Source: Magnolia sinica (lineage: Eukaryota > Streptophyta > Magnoliopsida > Magnoliales > Magnoliaceae). Taken from it: DNA of 64,000 nucleotides. A program made the translations under genes and the position numbers. A model generated the notes under the pieces. It searched no databases and was not told the origin of the DNA. It saw nothing but the letters and a program-made list of their open reading frames with translations. The stretch covers positions 60,367,493 to 60,431,492 of the forward strand of contig NC_080575.1 of NCBI RefSeq assembly GCF_029962835.1, written 5' to 3'. Numbering within the stretch: the stretch's first letter is position 1; each line of letters starts with the position of its first letter. Below, one piece after another: positions 11,363-22,509 of the stretch.

Positions 11363-14300
11363 GTCAAATTTCGGCAACCTTCGCACCGAATTCGGTGTTT
11401 GCGCACGATCCTAAGCCAGGTCCCGCGCACCGACGTCGGCTCGATCTGAAACTTATGTCTTGACGATCGCGTCGTCGCCGCGGTTCCAACGCCGTGACTT
11501 GCGCACCGAACCGATACCCAGGTAAGAAGATGTCGATCAGCGTTTATTCCGAAGAAACACCGCGCGTTGCGGATTTCGAGGGAATCTCTACGCAATAAGT
11601 CTCATCAATCATCATTAAATGCAACCTTATCTCAAGTACAACAACCCATACCTCTCTCTTCACAAAGTCAACTCTCTCTCTCTTCACCCATCCCTCCTTT
11701 ACTCACTTTTCAAACAAACCCATGCCCCATTAATTACACCCATCACTCCATCACCTCATATCACTCCCATCCTCTCATTTTCTCTCTCATTTTCTCATAT
11801 CTCTCCAAGCAACCCCAAGCCCCAAACGTCCAAGCCTCCTCTCCCTCTCAAGTGTGGTCCACCTTCCATCATCCATCTACACCCTCCCATCTCTCATCCT
11901 CACCATCAAGAGTCCATCATCCTCCATCAAAGTTGAAGCTGAGGGGCATTGGAGTCTAAGAGACCAAGAAGAAGGAAGATAAGGTGGGTGCTTTGTCATT
12001 ATTTTGAATTTCAGGGCCCACTTGTTGGTGGGACCCATTTGGATGTATGTGATCTAATCAAGAGGGCCCATAGTGGCGGGGTTCCTCTATCTCACCGTAT
12101 ATCTCCCTTTATCTCTCTCTTTCTCTCTCTTTGTAATGGTGTGGATCCCACCAATATGTGCTACGTCTACCCCGTCCATCTACACCAGACGGCGTGGCCC
12201 ACTCTATCACAGGTGATGATCCACACCATCCACTGTTTGGATGGGCCCAATGCACTTTTTGTATATATATACTTATATGTTATATTTTATATAATATATA
12301 TAACTTAATATGTATTATATATATAATATGATATATATATTATATGTATATATATATATATACATATATATTTGGTGGGCCACGTCTATGTGGGACCCAC
12401 CACAAGACATGTGTTTATCCACGCCGTCCCGCGTCACTGGACGCTGGACGAGCAACCCCTTTGTGTTTCAAAAAAAAAAAAAAAGAAGAAGAGAGTAGGG
12501 AGAGGTGGGCCACTCATGCAGGCCCCACTTTGATGTATATGTAAGATCCAAACCGTCCATATTGTTCATCAACTCATTTTAGGCGTTGAGCCGAAAAATG
12601 AAGTTGATCCCATTTTCTGGCGGGCCGTACCATAGGAAACAGTGTTCCTACCTTCGGTTTACTCCCTAAGGCTCCTGCATATCAAAAATAGCCCGATATT
12701 GGACTCTATGGGCTTGTATCAAGCCATAGGGACCCATGGCTGGAGTGGATTTTGCGGATGTGGGCCCCGTCTATGAAAATCCGTAAAAAAATCAAATTTT
12801 CAAAAAAAAAAAAAAACAAAAGAGAGACAAGGGAGGCAGCAGCGCTGACGCTGCTGCTGCCATCACGCCAGCCGCGGGCGGACGGTGTTTTTTGTTGATC
12901 AACACCGTCCATTTGATGGGTCCCCTCAGCCCACACGTCCACTCCAAAAATCAGCCATAAACAAAGCTCAGGCGGGCCATACCATCAAAAATCATGTGAA
13001 GACATTCCTAAACATATAAAAACACTTGGTGGGGCCTACCTGAAATTTGGATGAATCTGAAACTTGGTCTGAACGGTCAGTTAGGTGGGACTCACATATT
13101 GGATGGGCTGGATTGTGAATCACATCTCGGTGGACCCCAAAACAAAAAAAAATATATTATAATAAAAAAAAAAAATTTTAAAAAGCAGCAGCAGCGCTGC
13201 TGCTGAGTGACGAGCGGACGGACTGGCTGGGGCTCACGGCCCCAGCTGTGGGCCCCACCTTGATGCATTTTTCCCATCCAAACCGTCAATTTGATGGGTC
13301 CCCACAGTTCCACCGTCCACCCCAAAATTTAGCTGTATATGGAACTCCGGTGAGTCACATCATTTAAAATCCTGGGAAGACATGCCTAAATATATAAAAT
13401 TAGTTGGTGGGGCCTACCTGAGTTTTGGATGTTGTTGAAACCTGGGCTGGACCGTTAGCTAGATGGGACCCACATAATGAGTGGACTGGATTTGGGGACC
13501 ACCTCCCAGTGGACCCCCTGTCCATGTGAATATAATAATAGTTATTATAATAATAAATATATATATATATATATACATTTATAAACATGCATTACCATGG
13601 GCTTCCCTGGCTGTGTACACAGCTCCCCACCCCAGTACCATAAGACCCTGTGAACGGTTGGGTGACAAATAAATATTACAATGGGCCCTACCTTGGTCCA
13701 CGTAATTTTATGAACAGTTGGGGTAGAAAATAAACATTGTGTTGGACCTTAGTTGGGTGGAAAAGAAACATTATGTTGGGTCTTAAGCTGGGTGGAAAAT
13801 GAGCATTTTGGTGGGCCCCACTTAGGTAAGTATTGTCAACCGCACTCTCTATTAGTGTGGGCTCCATCATAATGTATGTGTTTCATCCAACGGCCCAACT
13901 ATTGTGGAGATAATTTAAGGCCCATTATGGAGGCCCATTTTCATGCATTAGTGGTCCTTGTTGAGGCCCACCTTGATTTGTATTAGGCCCACATTATGAG
14001 GCCCATTAAGGCCCACCTTGATATAGATATGGGGCTCATGTTATGTAGCCCATTTGATGTACTTGGGTCCTTGGGTCAAGGCCCAATTAGATGTATAAAA
14101 GGCCCATTACAATGTGTGATTTATGGAAGGCCATTCCTTGGGAGCAATGTTGGTTTGATGTCCACATTGAATCGATAATGTTGGTTAAATGTCCGCATTA
14201 TAACTCTCCCTAAGGCCCACTGATAGGCCCATAATTATGGTAAGTAGGCCGTATAGGGTCATCTCCATTATACCTAGAGCTCATCTCTTTATACATGTTT

Positions 14301-15518
14301 AGTATAGATCCATGATTCATGATCATTCGCATCATATGTATGCCTGATGTGAGGATGACTGATCATAGCATACACCTTTGGATAGACTGTTTATGGGCTC
14401 CCTGATAGGCGGAGTTGCCTCATACAAGTGCATGGTATATACAGGACTGTTGCATGACTGATAGTGTGACTCATGCACTTGCATTTGTGTGATTGTAGTT
14501 ACTATATGCCCTAGCGACATCAGGGCCATAGCCTCTGACGACACATCGTGGATGGTGGGTTGAATCTGGAAAATGTTTGGTTCTAGCATACGGGCACTAT
14601 AGATGTCCCTGGGTGAAAGTCCCTAAACCCGATGGTACCAGAGGATGACTCCAACGTCGAGACCGAGTGGATATACGAGCGCACGAAGGCCGAATACCAG
14701 GAGGCCGTGTCTCCCACTGTGTCGTGGTCGGTTGGGAAGGAGTGTGGCCTTACTCGCCCGAGGGTAGGGGGCAATACTAGGCTGAGTTTGACCAGCTCGC
14801 GAATGGGTCCGCTATCGACGTGCCGGATAGGTATTGGCAGACTATTGGTCAGGCGGATAGTGAGGTTTCTTACGCTCATTTGGACTGTGCGGCTAGGAGA
14901 GCGACAGTGCCATTTGGAGTGTATTGAACCCCGGTGATTATCCTGGATGAGAACTGTACTGATACATGTTGAGGATTGGCATGCTTGAATTGCATTTCAC
15001 ATCGCATGGCCGTGTTTTTGGCCGATGGCATTCATATCTTGCACCGCATAGCCTTGGTACGGCTGATTGCATTCATGTGCTCATTACCATGTTTCCACAT
15101 CACTCTGACCTTGCATTTGAGTACGTTTATATTGCGCACATACTTACACCACCCTCTAAGCTTTCCATAAGCTTATGCACGATTGATGCGTGCAGGTGAC
15201 GCCAGGACGCAGTCGCAGCCATAGTCTCGCCGTAGTTGGACCGTGCAGACGAGCTTCTGGAGTTTTGTTTCTTTTATCACATTGTATTTTCCTTTTCTAT
15301 CGCATTGTACTCAAAAGTTTTTGATCTTAGTGGATTTTGTGGTGGTGTTCTTGTGGTTATTGTTTGTGGGTTATGCTTTTGTTATGCTCATTATGAATCA
15401 GACTGATGACTTGAAATCCTCCTTGTAGTATTCCAGGATCGGAACCTGGTGAATGGGTGCCGGGATCCGAAAATGGGGTTCTACGGAGGCTGTCGGCGCC
15501 GGATTCGGCGATCGGGAA
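11363..15518 (+). mobile_element. LTR fragment of the long-LTR family inserted in TNP2
   Basis: The left end (GTCAAATTTCGGCAACC) matches the solo LTR at 36062 onward, and the right end (GGATTCGGCGATCGGGAA) matches the same LTR near 40136-40153. The fragment spans nearly a full LTR, but neither family terminus is at the junctions, and no internal element sequence is present. It contains CT-rich blocks (11650-11940), AT-rich blocks (12260-12370), GTGGGCCC modules and the pre-terminal motif CTTACACCACCCTCTAAGC near 15144. No gene was recognised inside. It is a fossil. Confidence 0.85.
13186..13205. repeat. 20-bp perfect (CAG)/(CTG) palindrome
   Basis: CAGCAGCAGCGCTGCTGCTG is its own reverse complement. 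A related but imperfect version lies at about 12837-12860, and another CTG-rich trace at about 37669 in the 36012-40189 solo LTR, so the motif belongs to the LTR family. Confidence 0.85.
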
Positions 15519-15590
15519 TGATAGAAACCCTGTTATAGGGGATGTGGATTACTATGGTGTTATAACAGACATTATCGAGTTGGATTATTG
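15519..15590 (+). repeat. 72-bp direct repeat flanking the LTR fragment, right copy
   Basis: Perfect copy of 11291-11362. TNP2 coding sequence resumes directly after it (GSKKVVLFRCDWVDV). Confidence 0.95.
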
Positions 15591-16163
15591 TGGGTCCAAG
15601 AAAGTTGTATTATTTAGGTGTGATTGGGTGGATGTAAGAACTCAGGGCAGGGGAATCAAGAAGGATGAATTTGGGTTCACGCTCGTGAATTTCAAACAAT
15701 TATGGCATACTGGTCGGAACCTGTATGATGAACCATATATCTTAGCAACCCAAGTACAACAGGTATTCTATGTCCCCGATCCTATTGATCGTGATTGGCA
15801 TGTTGTTATCAGGTCAAAGCCAAGGGATTTGTTCGAAATGGGCATGAATGATTCGTTTGTTAATAATGATACATACCTTCAGAGCTTGCCTTGCATTAAT
15901 CATACATTGGAAGCAACTATGCTTGCCAATGATGATAATGTGAGTTGGGATAGGACGGATGTGGAGGGAAACGAAGTTAACACTCCACAAAACTTATCTA
16001 ATTTGATTAAAGAGGACCACGATTCTAGGTCGGAATCTGATGACTAGGTATTGATGCCTAACACAAATGTGATGCATGCTTCTTCTTTCTTTTTTTTTTA
16101 TGCTCACAATTATTTGGTTAACTGCAATCTCATTACATATATTATTTTCATATTGTGAAGGAA

Positions 16164-17911
16164 ATGAAGATGTCGACCTCCGACCATCATCATTCGAGCT
16201 TTATTGACCCGGTCCCGACCACCAACCAGGTTGGACAGAGTTCAAATAGTTCAGCATCGACTCTGGGTATGTAAATATATAATTTAAGTGAAGTGAAGTT
16301 AAGCTTGTAACTTTTATAGTTTTGTTCTGTTCTTGATTTAATTAAATGTAGATATTATATTTCAAATATTTAGAATGCTCATATCTATTCTTTTGTTTCA
16401 TAAAGAGGGTGGTATTCATAATAGACGATTTCGAGGCCCTACAGTCATCAGCGAGGTGGCGAACTTGCCACCCAATAAGCAACTGAATATCAGTTGGAAT
16501 AAGTACGGGCAGCCCATTGGACATAAGTACAATGAATTTATAAGGTGGCTGGGCATTTTATCTAGGAATGGGCGCTTAGCACCTCTTGATCACGATAGTT
16601 GGCATCATGTGCCACTATCTCACAAGAATGAGATTTGGAATGAAGTGAAGGTAATATGAAATCAAAAATTCAATTACTCTTTTTGTATTTTTGTATACTA
16701 AGTATAATTGATGATTGATGTATTGCAGATCAAGTGGAATATCGACGAGGAGCGTCGAAATTGGGTATTGAAGTCCATCGGAGCTTCATGGAAGGAGTGG
16801 AAGAAGAGGTTAAAAAAAGAACACTACAAGCGATATTTGACTAATGAGGAACGACTAGCTCACTGTCCTGATCGAGTGGAGCCGACACACTGGAAGTGGC
16901 TCGTCACCTATTGGTCAAGTGATGAAGGACAGGTAAAAATTAAACATAAAGAAAAATTATATCCATGTTGGTGTATATTGTTATTTATATTAAAATTTAG
17001 TTATTTTACTATGTCACATTGTAGGCCCGCACTCAAAGGAATAAAATCAACCGCAGCAAGCATCGTATGGCCCACACTGCCGGCTCAAGGAGCTTTGCTC
17101 AAGTGCGTGAAGAAGAGGTAAATTCTTCTTTGATTTCTAAACTTGAAATGCCATCATTCTGTTTTAATATGATTGTTATCAACTCATTTGTTTTTACATG
17201 GAAAAAGCGGGCAAAGAATCTTGGTGGAGAGTCTCCTGATCGGGCAACGTTGTTCATAACGACCCATCGGAAGAAAGATGGGAGTGTTGTGAACGAAGAG
17301 TCGGCTCATGTTATTGTATGTAGAAATTTATCAATCATTGACATCTTAGCCAATACTTTTCATTAAGTAATGATATTGAACAACTTATTTAATGTTTTTC
17401 TACACTATAGGAAATGATTGAGGAGTTACGGGCAACTCGGACTGCTGAGTCCTCTCAGAGTAGCACTGCCCGAGACGATCTCTTATCCCAGATATTGGGA
17501 CCAGAGCATCCGGGTCGGGTCCGCATGATGGGGTTAGGTCCCACAGCTTCCACGTTATGGGGCACAAGAAATACCATTGCAGAACTCAGGAGGGAGACTG
17601 ATGAGTTGCGACGACACATGAATGAGTGGGTAGAGCAACTAGTGGAGGAGCGGATGAAAGAACAGATGGCTAAGCATCTAGAGCAAATGGAGTAACGGAT
17701 GACAGAGCGAATAACGGAGCAGATGGAGCAACGGATGACAGAGCGAATAACAGAGCAGATGATGGCACGAATGAGAGATACTATGAACTCATTGGTTGCA
17801 ACAGACCAAACTTCGGGCAATGTACTAAATGTAGAGGCTGACTCAGTATCCACTCCTAGGGATAGACCTGAGGCTGAGGGACCTCAGTCGAAGGTTCCGA
17901 AGAATCAATAG
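16164..17911 (+). pseudogene. CACTA second gene, Transposase_24 (Ptta/En/Spm) type, one internal stop
   Basis: Six exons join in one frame with GT-AG introns: 16164-16266, 16406-16650, 16729-16932, 17025-17117, 17208-17315 and 17411-17911. The start MKMSTSDHHHSS is the first ATG in that frame. The body matches plant Ptta/En/Spm transposase: NKYGQPIGHKYNEFIRWLG, EERRNWVLKSIGASWKEWK, WLVTYWSSDEGQ, GSRSFAQV, then KKDGSVVNEESAHVI. The C-terminus is a Met/Glu/Arg-rich coiled coil with repeats of the TERITEQMEQRM type. A TAA at 17693-17695 sits where the neighbouring repeat has CAA, so a protein of about 345 residues lacking the end of the coiled coil could still be made. The exact role of this family in CACTA transposition is unsettled; binding subterminal repeats is an inference. 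It lies 116 bp after the TNP2 stop, on the same strand. Confidence 0.88.
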
Positions 17912-20009
17912 GTAGTTTTTTGCTGAGATTCATTTATGTGTTATCTTTTATATATATATTTATGTTTTATTACATTTCATGAGTTTGTAGTTCACCATCA
18001 TTGAATAGTTGGTCCTTTCTTTTTCAGGTCAAGTCGTATTTATGTGTATTTATGTGTTTGACATGCAAAAGAATCCAAGGGCTGTCTTAAAATGAGGGTT
18101 GCAGATTGGAAAAAGGTGGGCCATACTTTTTTGCTTCATGCTTTGTTTGCTAATGAACTTGGAAATCTAGGAATGTCTGATGGTACTGTACTCATTTTTC
18201 TTGGATTCAGATTGCCTTTGCATTTGTTTGCCTTTTTTATTTTATTTTTATAAATCAATCTCTCATATAAAAATAGCAGCTTCTTTGATTTTTTTTAGCT
18301 CCTCTCCTTGAGCTCTCTTCTTTGGGCTGCTGCACTTGGCTTTTTATGCTATTGATTGTTGCAGGAGGGAAGCTCATGAAGAGGCTAGTAAGTACGTTGT
18401 TGAATGGTTGTCTGTGATTAATAGGATTTTTCAAGAGATGGGTTTTTCTTCTTCTTGCTGTTGGATGCTTGGGAAGTTTGTTTTTTGAGATGGGTTTTGT
18501 TTATTTTTATTTTTTGGGGTGTTTTTGTTTTGTATCTTTTACAATTGATGTTTTTGTTTCGGTCTTGTTTCTGGCTTCTTGATTGAATGTTTAGGTGTTT
18601 CCGGCTTTTTTATTTTTATTTTTTATTCTATTTGTATTATGGATTGTGGATTTTACTAATTCGTAGTGCCTTTTTTTTTTTTCTTTGTTCTTTCGAGAAG
18701 TGGGTGTAATTGTTATAGTCATGTTCTTCTCCGGGTGATTGTAATTTAGGCTTTTGGATTGTTTTTTATTATTCTTTTATTTTTTGTTGATTGGATGTTG
18801 GGTGGATTGGAACTCACCTGCAAAAAGCACTGACAAAGAAGCAGAGGAAGATGAGGAATTTGTTTTCTATCTGCTTCTTTGGACCTCTGAATTTTATGTT
18901 TGCATTTATTTGAATTTCCAGTCATTGGTTGTGTGGATTTTCTAAGTTTGGAGTGCTTTTCTGAGGGTGAGGGTTGTTTTCTAATCATGTTTTTCATTTA
19001 GTTCTCTTGTGATTGGGTTTTGGGTGGGTTCTATTTTGGACTGCCTCTTGAATCAGATGTTCTGTTAATCAAAATTCCAATGTTTTCTTTGCCTTTCCTG
19101 TTTTGAAATCTAAATTCCTGGATTTTTTTTTATTCTTCTTTTAGATCGACTTTTTGTGTTTTGAGATTCTTTTGGTTCTTTTAGCTTCTGGTTCACGGAT
19201 ATGAATTCTCGACTTTTTTTCAGCTTTTTATTTATTTATTTATTTTTTTATGGTAACATTTGCAATTTTCTTTTTATGCGAAATTCCCAACTTGTATTTT
19301 TTATTTTGATTTTTTTAATTATACTTTAGGTGTTAATTTCATATCTGTTATTGCTTCTCAAATCCTCCTATCATGTACTCGACTCCAGTTTTGGTTTTGG
19401 CGCTCTCGTAGGTGTTGAGAGGCTGATTTCTACATTAACAGGTGTATTTAGAAATTCCTATGTTGGCCTAGATTAGAGGTTTTCGGGTGACCCATTTGAT
19501 TTATTCCGCCGTCTATGTTTGAGAATATTGTATAAATTCATCTGCCTTCCCAAATTTGCACGGAGTTATCAACCACTGTCTATCCATCATTATGTGAATG
19601 AATGGTTCTTTGGTTCTTTATTTTGATCCTCTTGCTTTCCTTTTGTTATTCTTTTTATGATTTCACTTCAAAAGTTTTCAGAATTTCTTATGAATTCAGT
19701 CAGATTCAAATTTGCATAGGAGAAAACCGGATTGGAAAAACTGTTCCAATTGTCAGTCTACTGCATTTGCTTTTTTAAATTCCCAGTCTCTAATGAATTT
19801 GATGAAATTCAAACTAGCACATTATGAAAATTGGATTGAAAAAAATTGCTCTGATTGCTGGTTTTCAGAAGTTCTGTTCTCAACTCCTTATTTTCCTTCG
19901 ATTTTGAAATTTTGCAATTATAATTGAATTGAGTATCATTTATCTTTTTCTAGTATTTGCATCAATATAATTGAATTGAATATCATTTATCTTTCTAGTA
20001 TTTGCATCA
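17912..20009 (+). other. T-rich non-coding stretch between the CACTA genes and the captured polygalacturonase
   Basis: About 2.1 kb of T-rich sequence with short intron-like runs and no supported coding frame. It may be the promoter, leader or first intron of the captured gene, or untranslated CACTA sequence. Nothing else recognised. Confidence 0.4.
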
Positions 20010-21578
20010 ATGGAATTTATTGAATATGCTTTGAAAATGGTAATTGCTTCTTGTTTTATCTCATCGTTGCAGTTGTTTCATCAGGTGGCACTGCTATTGC
20101 TTCTTGCCCTAAGTGATGGTGTTAAAGGCATTGAAGGAGAGAGCGATGTGCAATGCAAATACGGTAGAGATTTGACTTTGCTCCCGAGGCCTCACAGTGT
20201 CTCCATCTTGGAATTTGGGGCTGAAGGAGATGGGAAGACACTGAATACACTTGCATTCCACAATGCCATCTTCTATCTTCGGTCGTTTGCTGACAAGGGC
20301 GGGGCTCAGCTCTATGTTCCAGCAGGAAGGTGGCTCACTGGAAGCTTTAATCTCATCAGTCATCTTACCCTCTTCTTGGAAAAAGATGCTGTCATCCTTG
20401 GAACTCAGGTCTTCTTCCACTCTCTATGGACTGTAGTTTTACTCACTTGGATATTCTTTTACATTGCATTCTAATATAGCCCAATCAGTCGGTTTTTACA
20501 TTGTTGACCTGTGTTTTTTATTCCTTTCCTGTTTAAAGAGCAATGTGAACTATTTCAAAAAATGTTGTTAGGGGCATTTTCCGATTTTGAAGCAAATGAG
20601 TTGGGTTAATTTCAACCTATTGCAAGAAGATACTAATATCCAAGGTTAAAGTTCATAAGATCTCTAGCTTTTTAGATTGCTGAACTTTCTTTTTCCCATT
20701 CTCTTATAGGACTTATCTCTGTGGCCAGTCGTTGAACCCTTACCTTCATATGGTAGAGGGATTGAACTTCCAGGTGAACGGTATCGAAGCTTGATAAATG
20801 GACACCAGTTAAAGGATGTGGTTATAACAGGCATGATGCATATCTTCTCTACTTCTTTTAATCAAATTTCTAGTAAAACTGAATTGGAGATTTACATGGT
20901 TTCTTAGTTGGGGGATCTCATCTTTCCTTTAATTTTCTTCTTCTTTTTCTTTTCATTGATGGAACAGGTAATAATGGAACCATCGATGGTCAGGGTGCCG
21001 TTTGGTGGGAGTGGTCCAGTTCTCATTCATTGAACTATAGTCGCCCTCACCTTGTGGAGCTTGAGAACTCCACCGATATTGTCATTTCAAATCTGACTCT
21101 CTTGAATTCTCCTGCATGGAACATTCATCCAGTCTATTGCAGGTATGTTTTCTAAGGCTGTGTTTGAATGCCCATTCTTATTGAATACTTGTAATTTGAG
21201 TCAACAAGGAGTATATGACCAAACTTTTTCTATCCTGTATGTTTCAATCACTACAATCTTGATTGCAATTTCAAATTCCCAGAATTGCAATTAGGTGTTC
21301 GGTTGTCATTATGGATTAAAAGATGCCACCCTGGGCTTATTCATTCCTCTACCATGAATCGAATGAATTGCAATTTAGTTCATTTGAGCATCCAAATACA
21401 CCCCGAATATGAATTCTTTCCGTTTTTGTAAAATTCATGACTAAAAAATGTATGTTTCTCTGAGAAAGCTGAACATGGTCGAATTCATATTATTTCGATT
21501 AATGCAGCAATGTACAGGTTCAGAATGTAACGATCCATGCTCCTTCGGATTCTCCTTATACGAACGGCATAGTCCCAG
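20010..21578 (+). pseudogene. Captured 5' half of a GH28 polygalacturonase-like gene
   Basis: Four exons resemble the N-terminal half of plant probable polygalacturonases, secreted cell-wall pectin hydrolases. Exon 1 ends at 20408, with a hydrophobic leader (ALLLLLALSDGV) followed by RPHSVSILEFGAEGDGKTLN and GGAQLYVPAGRWLTGSFNL. Exon 2 is 20710-20830 (PLPSYGRGIELPGERYRSLI). Exon 3 is 20968-21142 (GNNGTIDGQGAVWWEWSSS, RPHLVELENSTDIVISNLTL). Exon 4 is 21508-21578 (VQVQNVTIHAPSDSPYTNGI). Phases agree across joints; the donor after exon 2 is GC instead of GT. The catalytic part of GH28 (NTD, DD, GHG, RIK motifs) is absent, so it cannot be an active enzyme. The start codon is uncertain: ATG at 20010 or 20037, or an exon border after TTGCAG at 20070. 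It lies within the CACTA between its second gene and its 3' repeats, the usual signature of gene capture. Confidence 0.85.
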
Positions 21579-21984
21579 GTTGGTGCTAATTCGTTCACTC
21601 TCCTCTTACTTGATGTGGAGGATGGTTAGTGACATGCCAATCCTAAAAAACAGAAGAATTCCACATGTTGAGAAAATTAAACAATAACCTCCAGTGAGTA
21701 TTTTAAGACTGATCATGCTCTTCTTTCTAAGCTAATGATATTCATCATAATTTAGTTTTCTGTTTTCCTTTTTACAGGATTGATGGTAACTCATGGAAAT
21801 GATGCTCCGATCCGAGAGAAAATAGTCACGTGGAAGGGGACCTTACTGAATGTGGAAGGCTATGTGGCAGTTTGTTTGTTTTGAAAACTTTAAATTGACC
21901 ATTAATTGTCTTGTTGATTGTTGTCTTGATGGATGTTAAATGGGTGAAACATGCACAGATTCAATCATTGGTTGATTATAATAT
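21579..21984 (+). other. Sequence after the captured exons, possible chimeric end exon
   Basis: After a pyrimidine tract and CAG at 21776-21778, an open stretch to about 21884 could encode LMVTHGNDAPIREKIVTWKG and a little more before a stop. It does not resemble the next polygalacturonase exon. It could be a terminal exon from another source or chance. Not recognised. Confidence 0.3.
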
Positions 21985-22494
21985 TGTTAGCTTTTGTTGA
22001 CAGAAACTAGATTTAGCCTCGATTATTGATAAATGATGTTAAAAACCGAATTTAGCTTCGGTTGATGCCAACAAAGGCTAAATCTATCTTTAGTCTCAGT
22101 TTTGCCTCAATTATCTAAACTGAGACTACAACTCCCGTGGTTAAAGGCTTTAGCCTCGATTGTTGAGAACCGAGGTTAAAAATAGATTTAAATTCAATTG
22201 GAGGCAACTGAGGCTAAAATTTAGATTTAGTCTCAGTTGGAAACAATGGAGGCTAAAATTTTGATTTAGCCTCATTTCGAGAAAACTGAAGCTAAAAAGG
22301 TTCTTTTAGCCTCACTTGAAGAACCGAGACTATAAAAGTCATTTTAGCCTCGGTTGCTAAAACTGAGGCTAAAACCTTTAGCCACGGGGGTTTCAACCTC
22401 GGTTTGGATAACTGAGGCAAAACTGAGGCTAAAGGCTTTAGCCTCAGTTTTTAACCTTTTTAGCCTCAATTTTGAAATGAGGCTAAAGCCCCCT
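21985..22494 (-). repeat. CACTA 3' subterminal repeats
   Basis: Units with TTTAGCCTC..GTT and AAC..GAGGCTAAA, related to the 5' set but more diverged, and about half its total length. Together with 2203-3180 they frame the element. Confidence 0.85.
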
Positions 22495-22506
22495 TTTCTT
22501 GTAGTG
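22495..22506 (-). repeat. CACTA right terminal inverted repeat
   Basis: TTTCTTGTAGTG, the perfect inverse of 2191-2202, followed by TTT (22507-22509). Confidence 0.92.
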
Positions 22507-22509
22507 TTT

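Larger units (their letters stand above)
8151..16047 (+). pseudogene. CACTA TNP2-type transposase gene, broken and split by an LTR fragment
   Basis: This encodes the cut-and-paste transposase of the element. Exons I can place are 8151-8179, 8274-10543, 10634-10911, and 10994-11362 continuing at 15591-16047; all introns are GT-AG. It starts MDKSWMQKSRVSLEYVKGM, as TNP2 proteins do. Domains in order: Transpos_assoc (about 8274-8470, CPCVKC cysteine motif), Transposase_21/TNP2 (about 8880-10130, with LGLTTDGFNPFG and NNIDVYLQPLIEEL, which likely hold two catalytic aspartates), DUF4218 (about 10340-10760, AGPVQYRWMYPIER) and DUF4216 (from about 11318, resuming at 15591). Breaks: a lost base near 8755, TAG at 9348-9350, a lost base near 10700, TAG at 10814-10816, and the insertion at 11363-15590. 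Apart from these, phase is kept at every exon joint, so decay is recent. Confidence 0.9.
2191..22506 (+). mobile_element. CACTA (En/Spm) DNA transposon, 20.3 kb, with captured host exons
   Basis: The left end reads CACTACAAGAAA and the right end TTTCTTGTAGTG, a perfect 12-bp terminal inverted repeat of the CACTA type, flanked by TTT on both sides. Inside are tandem subterminal repeats at both ends, a TNP2-type transposase gene (8151-16047) and a Ptta/En/Spm-type second gene (16164-17911). All are hallmarks of plant CACTA elements. It also carries a probable RPL17 exon near 6.6 kb and polygalacturonase exons at 20.0-21.6 kb. TNP2 is broken, so the element cannot be autonomous now, although its ends could respond to a transposase supplied elsewhere. 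It interrupts the LTR of a gypsy-type element and is therefore younger than that insertion. Confidence 0.93.

Noticed and set aside
14332-14937. Open frames on both strands near 14.3-14.9 kb as possible genes
   Set aside because: They fall in the LTR fragment and have related, non-conserved frames in the other LTR copies.
17912-20009. A further captured gene between the CACTA genes and the polygalacturonase
   Set aside because: Only short frames in T-rich DNA; no conserved peptide recognised.
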